A DNA stretch of 9,332 nucleotides from DATKEH01 sp035546355. GTDB lineage: Bacteria; Acidobacteriota; Thermoanaerobaculia; Multivoradales; JAIOJS01. Shown here piece after piece: positions 1-6,957 of this stretch. A program made the translations under genes and the position numbers. The notes under the pieces are model-generated. The model made no database searches, was not told the origin of the DNA, and was given only the letters and a program-made list of their open reading frames with translations. Each line of letters begins with the position of its first letter. The stretch's first letter is position 1. The DNA lies in the NCBI GenBank assembly GCA_035546355.1, contig DATKEH010000279.1:1-9332 (forward strand), read 5' to 3'.

Positions 1-2
1 GC

Positions 3-329
3 CGCGCCCCCGCCGGCCGCGCCCGCCGCCGCCTCCTGGGGCGGCTGCGGCACGCCGTCGCCGCCGGGCCACCGCGGCAGGCCGCCGCCGACGTCGAGAC
101 GGCGTGGCGCGACTTCCTGGGCGAGCGCTGGGGGATCCCACCCGGCGTCCCCTCCACCCAGTGGGGGGAGCAGCTGCGGCGGCGCGGCGTGACGGCGCCG
201 GCGGCCGAGGAGCTGGTGCGGCTGATGGACGACGTCCACTACCTGCGCTACGCGCCCCAGCTCGCCGCCACCGAGTGCATCCAGGGGGAGCTGTGGGAGC
301 GCTGCCGGCGCCTGGCGCGCCTGATCTAG
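3..329 (+). CDS. C-terminal end of a BatD-like protein (partial, 5' end outside window)
   Basis: An open frame enters from the left edge and ends at TAG 327-329. It gives about 108 residues with no start in view. The tail reads AWRDFLGERWGIPPG..., then TQWGEQLRRRGV, an acidic EELVRLMDDVHYLRYAP stretch and a final WERCRRLARLI helix. A terminal helical module with a 'GV...LxxLxDDxxYxRYAP' pattern is, from family knowledge, typical of the cytoplasmic end of BatD proteins (aerotolerance/Bat systems, which accompany MoxR ATPases and VWA proteins). The assignment is from pattern memory only; the beta domains and membrane segment that would prove it lie outside the window. The first ~15 residues are Arg/Ala-rich, as expected for the segment after a membrane anchor. 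The ORF starting at ATG 104 in another frame is an Arg/Ala-rich shadow of this one. Confidence 0.5.
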   Translation, partial: RAPAGRARRRLLGRLRHAVAAGPPRQAAADVETAWRDFLGERWGIPPGVPSTQWGEQLRRRGVTAPAAEELVRLMDDVHYLRYAPQLAATECIQGELWERCRRLARLI

Positions 330-343
330 CGGAGATCTAGCGG
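323..343 (+). repeat. 11-bp tandem duplication over the stop codon of the first gene
   Basis: GATCTAGCGG occurs at 323-332 and again at 334-343, separated by a single A, so the unit is 11 bp. The first copy contains the TAG stop at 327-329. It looks like a small slippage duplication that left the reading frame unaffected because it lies after the stop. No function is suggested. Confidence 0.6.
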
Positions 344-484
344 CGTCGCCATCTGCTATCGTCTACGCCGCGCAACGACTCGCATCGGAGGCTCCGCCTC
401 GCTCTCCCGGGCGCCCGCCGAGGCCCTCGGAGGGCAGCCGGAGAGAGCCGCCGCCGGCCCTCCGCTCGGGATCGGAAGCAGCAG

Positions 485-1645
485 ATGATCCAGTACCACT
501 GCCTGGACCCCCACGATCTCGAACGCTTCCTGCTGCGGCGACGGGCCAGCCTGAACTTCCCGTCGGAGATGAACCTGGCGGAGAACCTGGTCGAGATCCT
601 GCGCAAGGCCAACGAGTTCGTGCCCTCCTCGGCGGGCTCGATCCTGCTCGACAACCCCACTGCCAAGCTCGCCGACCGGCGCCGCAACGAGCTGTACTTC
701 ATCGCCTCCTTCGGCTCGGGCGCCGCCGGGCTGATGAGCCGCTCGCTGCCCGCCGCCAGCGGCATCGCCGGCCACGTCTACGTCACCGGCCGCTCCTACT
801 TCTCCTCCGACGTCGCCGGCGACCGCCACTTCTACTCCGAGGTCGACAAGATGACCCGCTACCAGACCGAGTCGCTGGTGGCGATCCCGATCCGCATCGA
901 GAAGGAGGTCTGCGGCGTCCTCGAGCTGATCAACCGCCACGGCGCCCCGGGGTACAGCCAGCTCGACCTCGACCTGCTGGAGATCTTCGCCGGCTACATC
1001 TCGGTGTCGATCCAGAACGTGCTCGACGCCCGCCACGCCCAGGAGATCGCCAAGCGGGACAACCTCACCGGCCTGTACAACGACCGCTACCTGCACCTCG
1101 GCCTCGCCCGCGCCATCGAGCGCAGCCGCGAGCAGCGGCGGGACCTGGCGGTGCTGTTCATCGACCTCGACTTCTTCAAGCGGGTCAACGACGCCCACGG
1201 CCACCTGGCCGGCAGCCAGGTGCTGCGCGAGGTGGGGCGGCTGCTGCTCGCCGAGGTCGCCGATCCCGACGCCGTGGCCGCGCGCTACGGCGGCGACGAG
1301 TTCGTGCTGGTGCTGCCGGCCCTGTCGCTCGCCGCTGCCGTGGCGACGGCCGACGCCACCCGCGCCCACATCGAGCAGCACGTCTTCATCGACGGCCGCG
1401 GCGACATCCACCCCCAGCCCCTCCACCTCTCGGGCATCACCTGCTCGGTCGGCGTCGCCACGCTGTACCAGCATATCGACGAAGACCTGCCGCTGGCGGA
1501 GACCAAGAGCAGCCTGCTGCGCCTCGCCGACACCGCCATGTACGCGGCCAAGGAGGAGGGGCGCAACCGCACCAAGATCGGCGCCGAGGAGCTGCTGCAC
1601 GACCAACGGATGCCGCTGGGAAGGACCTTCCAGAGCTCGGATTGA
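485..1645 (+). CDS. GAF-GGDEF diguanylate cyclase
   Basis: A 386-aa cytoplasmic signalling protein predicted to condense two GTP into cyclic di-GMP. Residues ~30-180 look like a GAF sensor domain: an opening helix LAENLVEIL, a SILL strand, the GIAGHV segment, and IPI...GVLELIN. Residues ~190-365 are the GGDEF domain, with the DNLTGLYN entry motif at 192-199, the metal-binding Asp in FIDLDFFK (D227), and an intact RYGGDEF active site (GGDEF at 269-273), so catalysis is expected. The inhibitory RxxD motif normally five residues before GGDEF is absent (DPDA is there instead), so classical product feedback is not expected. No membrane segment or receiver domain is seen, so the signal is presumably a small ligand or partner bound by GAF. 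The ATG at 485 has GGAAG at 474-478, six bases upstream. The gene stands alone; its signal and output are unknown. Confidence 0.9.
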   Translation: MIQYHCLDPHDLERFLLRRRASLNFPSEMNLAENLVEILRKANEFVPSSAGSILLDNPTAKLADRRRNELYFIASFGSGAAGLMSRSLPAASGIAGHVYVTGRSYFSSDVAGDRHFYSEVDKMTRYQTESLVAIPIRIEKEVCGVLELINRHGAPGYSQLDLDLLEIFAGYISVSIQNVLDARHAQEIAKRDNLTGLYNDRYLHLGLARAIERSREQRRDLAVLFIDLDFFKRVNDAHGHLAGSQVLREVGRLLLAEVADPDAVAARYGGDEFVLVLPALSLAAAVATADATRAHIEQHVFIDGRGDIHPQPLHLSGITCSVGVATLYQHIDEDLPLAETKSSLLRLADTAMYAAKEEGRNRTKIGAEELLHDQRMPLGRTFQSSD

Positions 1646-1671
1646 CCCCCTTTCTCGGGCGGTGCTAGGAT
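1642..1671 (+). promoter_or_regulatory. sigma70-like promoter for the lysine aminotransferase gene
   Basis: TTGACC (1642-1647, 5 of 6 matches to the -35 consensus) is followed after 18 bp by TAGGAT (1666-1671, 4 of 6 matches to the -10 consensus). The -35 box overlaps the TGA stop (1643-1645) of the upstream diguanylate cyclase. The expected transcript start near 1678 leaves a leader of about 145 bases before the ATG at 1824. This is the best-scoring promoter I can see by eye in the window. It also argues against in-frame starts near 1662, which would lie inside the promoter. Confidence 0.6.
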
Positions 1672-1823
1672 CGACCGCGCGTTCCCGGCGGTCCCGGGCG
1701 CGCCTCTCCGTTCCCGACACCGCTGGGCCTCTCGGCCACCCCTCTCACTCCTGCCCGGCTCCCCCCTCCCCGGGAGACCCGGGACCCGGAGAGACGGCCC
1801 GACGCTTCGTCTGGAGGTTGCCC

Positions 1824-3173
1824 ATGACCACCGCCCTGGAGACTTCCCTGCGCGTTCCGCCGAGCCAGGTGCACGAGGTGATCTCGCGCCACATGCTGGC
1901 CGACGGCATGGCCCTGGTGCTCGACCTCGAGAAGAGTCACGGCGCCTGGCTCTACGACAGCCGGCGCCAGCGCGAGCTGCTGGACTTCTTCACCTGCTTC
2001 TCGAGCTACCCGATGGGGTACAACCACCCCAAGATGACCACTCCCGAGTTCCGCGACCGCATCCTGCGGGCGGCGGTGGTCAAGCCGGCCAACGCCGACC
2101 TCTACACCACCCTGATGGCGGAGTTCGTCGCCACCTTCGCCCGCATCGTCCCCGAGCCCTATCGCCGCCACTTGTTCTTCGTCTCCGGCGGCTCGCTGGC
2201 GGTGGAGAACGCGCTCAAGGCCGCCTTCGACTGGAAGGTGCGCAAGAACCTCGCCGCCGGCAAGGGGGAGAAGGGGCAGCAGGTCATCCACCTGCGCCAG
2301 GCCTTCCACGGGCGCAGCGGCTACACCCTGTCGCTGACCAACACCGCCGACCCCAACAAGACCCAGTACTTCCCCAAGTTCCCCTGGCCGCGGGTGAGCA
2401 ACCCCAAGCTCTCCTTCCCGGTGACCGAGGAGGTGCTGGCGCGGGTCGAGCGCGACGAGCGCCAGGCGATCGCGGAGGTCGAGCAGGCGCTGCGCGACCA
2501 TCCCGACGACGTCGCGGCGCTGATCCTCGAGCCGATCCAGGGCGAGGGCGGCGACAACCACTTCCGCCGCGAGTTCCTGCAGGCGCTGCGCGACCTCGCC
2601 GACGAGCACGACTTCCTGCTCGTCTTCGACGAGATCCAGACCGGCTTCGCCACCACCGGCAAGTGGTGGTGCTGCGAGCACTTCGACGTGCTGCCCGACA
2701 TCTTCGCCTTCGGCAAGAAGACGCAGGTGTGCGGCATCGCCGCCACCTCGCGCCTCGACGAGGTGGAGTCGGTGTTCCAGGTCTCCAGCCGCATCAACTC
2801 CACCTGGGGAGGCAACCTCGCCGACATGGTCCGCTGCCAGCGCTTCATCGAAATAATCGAGGAGGACGGCCTGTTGGACAATGCGAGCCGGATCGGGCAG
2901 CACCTGCTGGACGGCCTCGCGCGACTGGCCGAGGTCTTTTCGGGGAGCGTCTCGAACGTCCGGGGTCGCGGGCTGTTCCTGGCCTTCGACCTGCCTTCCG
3001 GAGAGATCAGGGACCGGGCGCTCAGGGTCGCCAACGACCACGACCTGCTGGCCCTCAAGTGCGGGCCACAGTCGCTGCGCTTCCGGCCGCCCCTGATCCT
3101 GTCGCGGGAGGAGGCGGACGAGGGGCTGCGGCGGATCGAGACATCGCTCCGCCAGGTGCTGGCGGCGGGCTGA
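1824..3173 (+). CDS. lat: L-lysine 6-aminotransferase (lysine epsilon-transaminase)
   Basis: A 449-aa PLP-dependent class III aminotransferase. Lat moves the epsilon-amino group of lysine to 2-oxoglutarate, giving glutamate and 2-aminoadipate semialdehyde (cyclising to piperideine-6-carboxylate). The length matches the family. Seen directly: the phosphate-binding region FVSGGSLAVENA (119-130), AFHGRSGYT (160-168), LEPIQGEGGD (235-244), where E241 probably corresponds to the family's substrate-switch Glu, the PLP-ring Asp in VFDEIQTG (D269), and the Schiff-base Lys in FGKKTQVCG (K298, possibly K299). The AFGKKTQVCG and INSTWGGNL strings are characteristic of Lat rather than ornithine or GABA aminotransferases. 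The start is ATG 1824 with GGAGG at 1813-1817, six bases away; the frame stays open back to 1662 but that part reads as low-complexity leader. No aldehyde dehydrogenase or beta-lactam genes are adjacent, so lysine catabolism or a stress-linked role are both possible. Confidence 0.88.
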   Translation: MTTALETSLRVPPSQVHEVISRHMLADGMALVLDLEKSHGAWLYDSRRQRELLDFFTCFSSYPMGYNHPKMTTPEFRDRILRAAVVKPANADLYTTLMAEFVATFARIVPEPYRRHLFFVSGGSLAVENALKAAFDWKVRKNLAAGKGEKGQQVIHLRQAFHGRSGYTLSLTNTADPNKTQYFPKFPWPRVSNPKLSFPVTEEVLARVERDERQAIAEVEQALRDHPDDVAALILEPIQGEGGDNHFRREFLQALRDLADEHDFLLVFDEIQTGFATTGKWWCCEHFDVLPDIFAFGKKTQVCGIAATSRLDEVESVFQVSSRINSTWGGNLADMVRCQRFIEIIEEDGLLDNASRIGQHLLDGLARLAEVFSGSVSNVRGRGLFLAFDLPSGEIRDRALRVANDHDLLALKCGPQSLRFRPPLILSREEADEGLRRIETSLRQVLAAG

Positions 3174-3301
3174 CCCGCACCCGACGGGGGGCGAGCCGCT
3201 CTCGCCTGCGCTCGGCCGGCTCCCGCGCGCCCTCCGCGGCACGCGGTCGGAAGCCTGACCGCCTCGCGGCGCCCGCGGCGCCGGGGAGGCCCGGAGACGC
3301 G

Positions 3302-6300
3302 ATGAAACCCACTGCCCTCACCCTGCTCCTCGCCGCGCTGGCGCTCGCCGCCGCCGTCCCCGCCGCCGCCACCTCCTACGTGCCGGTCTCCGACCAGGAC
3401 CTGCTGCGGCAGGCGCCGCTGGTCGTCGAGGCCAGGGTGGCCGCAGTGGCCGCCGCCCCCAGCGAGCGGCCGGCCACCGACTACACGCTCGAGATCGACG
3501 CGGTGCTCAAGGGGCAGGCGGGCGGGACGCTGGTGCTGCGGGTCCCCGGCGGCGAGCGCGCCGACGGGCTGCGCCTCTACATCTGGGGCGCGCCGCAGCT
3601 GGTCGCCGGCGACCGCGGCCTGTTCTTCCTGCGGCCCGCGGCGGACCACACCCACCGCTCGCTGCACCTGATGCTGGGGACGTTCCAGCGGGTGCGGGTC
3701 GACGGCACGGCGCTGGCCGCCCGCAATCTCGAGGGAGTGGCCGAGGTGCGCCCGGACGGCACGCTCGTCGAAGCAGGGGAGCGGCAGGGGCGCCTCTACG
3801 ACCGCTTCCGCGACTGGATCGTCGAGCGCGCCGCCGGCCGCCCCGCGGCCGCCGACTACTTCGTCACCCTCTCCGCGGAGCAGGAGCGGCAGGTGCACGA
3901 GCAGTTCACCCAGCTCACCATCCAGGGAGTGCCGACGCGCTGGGTCGAGTTCGATTCCAACCGCACCGTCACCTGGCAGATGCACCAATCCGGGCAGGCC
4001 GGCGTCCCCGGCGGCGGCGCCGCCGAGCTGCAGCGCGCCCTGGCCGCCTGGAACGACGAGCCCAAGACCCCGCTGCGCCTGGTGTGGGGCGGCACCACCT
4101 CGGCCAGCGCCGGCTTCAGCAGCCCCGACGGCAAGCAGGTGGTGCTGTTCGACGACCCCAACTCCGACATCGACGCCGGGCCGTTCGTCTGCGGCGAGGG
4201 CGGCGTCCTGGCCATCGGCGGCCCCTGGGGGGACCCCTCGCGGCGGATGACGTTCAACGGCCAGCAGTTCATCGAGATCCTCGAGGCCGAGGTGGTGATG
4301 AACCGCGGGCTGGAGTGCTTTTTCCTCTTCAGCCCCGACCCCTCCAGGGCGGCCGAGGAGATCTTCGGCCACGAGCTCGGCCACACCCTGGGGCTCGGCC
4401 ACTCCTGCGGCGACGGCCGCTCGGGTAGCTGCGCCGAGCCGGCCAAGCGCGAGGCCCTGATGCGGGCGTTCGTCCACAACGACGGTCGCGGCGCCCGGCT
4501 CAGCAGCGACGACGAGGCTGGCCTGCACTTCCTCTACCAGCGAGCCGGCGGCAGCGGCCCGGCGGCGCCCGGCAAGCCGGTGCTCGCCTTCGCGGGCGAC
4601 GCCGTCACCCTCGGCTGGTCGGACAACTCCAACGACGAAGACGGCTTCCGCATCTACCGCGGGGTCGACGACAGCGCCCTCGAGCTGCACGCCACCCTGC
4701 CCGCCGACGCCACGACGACGGTCGACGGCGCGGTCGAGCCCGGCCGCACCTACACCTACCTGGTGGCCTCCTTCCACGCCGGCGGCGAGAGCCGCAGCGG
4801 CAGGTCGTCGATCAGCATCCCCCAGATCGAGCCGGTCACCGCCACCCTGGCCCCGACCAGCACCACGCTCACCGGCGCCGCGGTCGCCTTCAGCGCGCAG
4901 GTCTCGGGGCCGGTGGTGCGCACCGAGTGGCGCTTCGGCGGCGACGGGCGCGGCTTCGCCGAGCTGCCCTGCGCCCCCGGCGTCTTCTGCGCCTCGCACC
5001 TGTTCACCACCCCCGGCGTCTACACCGTCACCGTCACCGCGATCGGCGACCGCGGCCAGACCGCCACCACCTCGGCCGAGGTCACCGTCGACGGCGGGCC
5101 GGTGTCGCTGGTCACCCGCCGCTCCTTCCTGCAGAGCGTGCTCTTCGCCCCGCGCGGCGCCACCGACGTCTTCGAGAGCGACCTGTGGCTGCTCAACGAG
5201 GGGAGCGCCGCGGCGCTGGTCGAGGCCCGCTTCGTCCCCCGCGGCGCCGGCGACCCGCAGGCCCCCAGCAGCCGGGTGACCGTGCTGCCGGGGCAGATGG
5301 TGCGCGTCCCCAACCTCGTCGGCTCGCTGTTCGACCTCGAGCGCAGTCAGGGCTCCGTGCTGCTCACCACCATGGGCCTCGGCGGCCAGCCGCCGCGGGT
5401 GCGGGCGATCAGCCGCTCGTTCGTCGAGCTGGCCGGCGCCGGCAGCTTCGGCCAGCTGGTGCCGGAGGACCCGGAGGCCACCTGGTCGGCGGCGGAGAAG
5501 CTGGTCACCGGCATCCTCGAGGACGACGCCTTCATCGCCACCCTGCTCGCCGTCAACGTCGACGCCACCCCCGGCGCCGTCACCGTCGACCTGTTCGACG
5601 CCACCGGCGCCTTCGCCGGCCGCGGCACCCTGGCCCTGGACGGCCTCAGTATGCGCTTCCAGACCCTCGGCGCGCTGGTGCCGGCGGCGGCGGGGCGCCC
5701 GTCCCCCTTCACCGCCCGCTTCTCCTCGGGCGGCACCCGCTTCCTCGCCTCCGCCACCCTGCTCGAGCTCGGCTCGGAGGACCAGATCTTCCTGCCGGCG
5801 CGCGACCTCGCCCCCACCTCCGCCCTCGTCGTCCCGCGCGTGGTGCACAGCCGCGGCCTGTTCGACACCTTCCTGGTCAGCCAGCTGGCCGTGCTCAACC
5901 CGGCGACCACCGCCACCACCCTCACCATCGAGCTCCTCGAGCGCGGCGCCGACAACTCGGCCCCGCGCGCCGTCACCCGCACCCTCGGCGCCGGCGCCAT
6001 CCTCCACGTCGAGGACGTCTTCGCCGACCTCTTCGGCCTCACCGGCGACAACCTCGCCGGCGCCCTGCGGATCACCTACGCCAACGCCCAGGGCATCGCC
6101 CCCCGCGCCCTCAGCTACGCCCTCGCCCGCAACGCCGACGGCAAGCGCTTCGGCATGCTGGTCGACAGCCGGCCGCTCTCCGACGGCGCCCTGCGCAGCG
6201 GCGAGTACGTCGCTCACCAGGACGCCCTCTTCCGCGCCAGCTACGGCGCCGTCAGCCTGTCCCCCGGCTCCAGCCTGGTGCGGGTGACCCTCAAGGACGC

Positions 6301-6511
6301 CGCCGGCGCCACCCTCGCCACCGCCGAGCTGGGCCTCAAGCCCTACCAGCACCTCGAGCGCAACCTCGCCGGCATCTTCAGCGGCCTCGGCGAGGGCAGC
6401 AACTGGCGCGTCGAGACCGAGGTGCTCATCGGCGGCCCCGTGCTGACCTACGTCGCCAACATCAACGCCTCCGGCGACGTCTTCTTCGTACCCGGCAAGG
6501 CGCTCGAGTAG
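3302..6511 (+). CDS. secreted zinc metalloprotease with Fn3, PKD and four C-terminal repeat units
   Basis: A 1069-aa predicted exported protein. Residues 1-23 form a signal peptide ending near AAAT. Residues ~25-135 are a beta-rich N-terminal module of unknown role. The catalytic region (~200-415) contains HELGHTLGLGH with H357, E358, H361 and H367, the HExxHxxGxxH zinc site of metzincins, and a probable Met-turn at M387 (ALMRAF). Cysteines at 297, 339, 369 and 377 could form disulfides. A fibronectin type III domain follows (~425-507, TLGWSDNSNDEDGFRIYR), then a PKD/Ig-like domain (~515-597, TTPGVYTVTVTA). The final ~470 residues are four beta-rich units of ~100-120 aa (see findings). The substrate is unknown; degradation of external protein is likely. 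Start: ATG 3302 with GGAG at 3293-3296. The frame remains open upstream into the aminotransferase gene, but that part is shadow. The long antisense ORF across this gene is also a GC artefact. Confidence 0.85.
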   Translation: MKPTALTLLLAALALAAAVPAAATSYVPVSDQDLLRQAPLVVEARVAAVAAAPSERPATDYTLEIDAVLKGQAGGTLVLRVPGGERADGLRLYIWGAPQLVAGDRGLFFLRPAADHTHRSLHLMLGTFQRVRVDGTALAARNLEGVAEVRPDGTLVEAGERQGRLYDRFRDWIVERAAGRPAAADYFVTLSAEQERQVHEQFTQLTIQGVPTRWVEFDSNRTVTWQMHQSGQAGVPGGGAAELQRALAAWNDEPKTPLRLVWGGTTSASAGFSSPDGKQVVLFDDPNSDIDAGPFVCGEGGVLAIGGPWGDPSRRMTFNGQQFIEILEAEVVMNRGLECFFLFSPDPSRAAEEIFGHELGHTLGLGHSCGDGRSGSCAEPAKREALMRAFVHNDGRGARLSSDDEAGLHFLYQRAGGSGPAAPGKPVLAFAGDAVTLGWSDNSNDEDGFRIYRGVDDSALELHATLPADATTTVDGAVEPGRTYTYLVASFHAGGESRSGRSSISIPQIEPVTATLAPTSTTLTGAAVAFSAQVSGPVVRTEWRFGGDGRGFAELPCAPGVFCASHLFTTPGVYTVTVTAIGDRGQTATTSAEVTVDGGPVSLVTRRSFLQSVLFAPRGATDVFESDLWLLNEGSAAALVEARFVPRGAGDPQAPSSRVTVLPGQMVRVPNLVGSLFDLERSQGSVLLTTMGLGGQPPRVRAISRSFVELAGAGSFGQLVPEDPEATWSAAEKLVTGILEDDAFIATLLAVNVDATPGAVTVDLFDATGAFAGRGTLALDGLSMRFQTLGALVPAAAGRPSPFTARFSSGGTRFLASATLLELGSEDQIFLPARDLAPTSALVVPRVVHSRGLFDTFLVSQLAVLNPATTATTLTIELLERGADNSAPRAVTRTLGAGAILHVEDVFADLFGLTGDNLAGALRITYANAQGIAPRALSYALARNADGKRFGMLVDSRPLSDGALRSGEYVAHQDALFRASYGAVSLSPGSSLVRVTLKDAAGATLATAELGLKPYQHLERNLAGIFSGLGEGSNWRVETEVLIGGPVLTYVANINASGDVFFVPGKALE

Positions 6512-6607
6512 GGCTCGCGAGCGGCGCGGCGGGGCCGGGGGGGCGGGGGGCGCGGCGTGAGCTGGGCTGGGTGCGCGGCGCGGGTCCCCGGGGCAAGCCG
6601 CCGGCTG

Positions 6608-6628
6608 GGCATCCACGCGCCGGATGCC
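6608..6628 (+). terminator. possible terminator hairpin after the metalloprotease gene
   Basis: GGCATCC (6608-6614) and GGATGCC (6622-6628) form a 7-bp perfect stem with a 7-base loop, about 97 bases after the protease stop. It is followed by TTGCCCCT rather than a true T-run, so intrinsic termination would be weak. It may simply be one of several chance hairpins in GC-rich DNA. Confidence 0.25.
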
Positions 6629-6869
6629 TTGCCCCTCTATGGCGGTACATCGCCCTCCCGGACCGCCTCCCCGCGCCTCGAGCCCTGCGCCTCACCAATG
6701 AAATCAATCACTTACGTAGCGTGCACAAAGCCTTGTGCAAAGTGCTGACGGAGGCCGATTGGCGCGCCACGCCGCCCCGTTTACGCCTGGAATTCCACAG
6801 AGTTCTCCGCAACGCCTGCGGAAACTCCGCGGAACGCCAGGCGGGAAAATCAAGCCCCGCGTCCGTCTA

Positions 6870-6875
6870 TATACT
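6870..6875 (+). promoter_or_regulatory. possible -10 element for intI
   Basis: TATACT matches the -10 consensus at five of six positions, inside a locally A/T-rich TCTATATACTT stretch 82 bases before the ATG at 6958. The spaced -35 position (around 6846-6852) reads AAAATCA and does not match. I find no clear LexA-type operator (CTGT...ACAG) near it. It is a weak candidate only. Confidence 0.25.
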
Positions 6876-6957
6876 TGCCAGACGAATCCTCGCACGCGGC
6901 AGGCCACGCCGGCGGGCCACGGCTCCCAGCGTGACCCCGCGTCGAGGGCTTTCAGCC

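Larger units (their letters stand above)
6512..6957. other. gene-poor stretch between the protease and intI
   Basis: I see no convincing gene here. The first ~150 bases are extremely GC-rich; about 6695-6760 is distinctly richer in A/T and contains a perfect small hairpin GCACAA-AGCC-TTGTGC (6723-6738). A second inverted-repeat cluster lies at about 6801-6835 (GTTCTCCGC facing GCGGAAAC and again GCGGAAC). A -10-like TATACT is at 6870-6875 without a recognisable -35. A 16-codon ORF (ATG 6701) is too short to support. The composition change marks where chromosomal backbone gives way to the integron. Confidence 0.5.

Noticed and set aside
356..1720. Minus-strand ORF of about 454 codons opposite the diguanylate cyclase
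   Set aside because: It is low-complexity Val/Gly/Asp/Glu sequence that mirrors the sense gene, with no domain or ribosome site.
1662..1823. Upstream extension of the aminotransferase frame
   Set aside because: It would begin inside the -10 region of the promoter at 1642-1671. ATG 1824 has GGAGG at the right distance and gives the usual family length.
2663..3301. Upstream extension of the metalloprotease frame into the lysine aminotransferase gene
   Set aside because: The Arg-rich sequence is a shadow of the aminotransferase. A signal peptide and ribosome site define the start at 3302.
2321..6616. Very long open frame on the minus strand (about 1431 codons) opposite the metalloprotease
   Set aside because: The translation is a monotonous Gly/Ala/Glu/Arg-rich string with no recognisable domain. 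It lies antisense to a gene with clear motifs and a signal peptide. Long antisense frames are expected at this GC content.
6557..6748. Short ORF, including a 16-codon tail MKSITYVACTKPCAKC
   Set aside because: No ribosome site, no family resemblance, and its end lies within a hairpin. It cannot be distinguished from chance.
4927..6957. Apparent N-terminal 677 residues joined in frame to IntI
   Set aside because: This part is Arg/Pro-rich low complexity and overlaps the metalloprotease in another frame. IntI homology begins only after about 7080, and the only internal ATG before it is at 6958.
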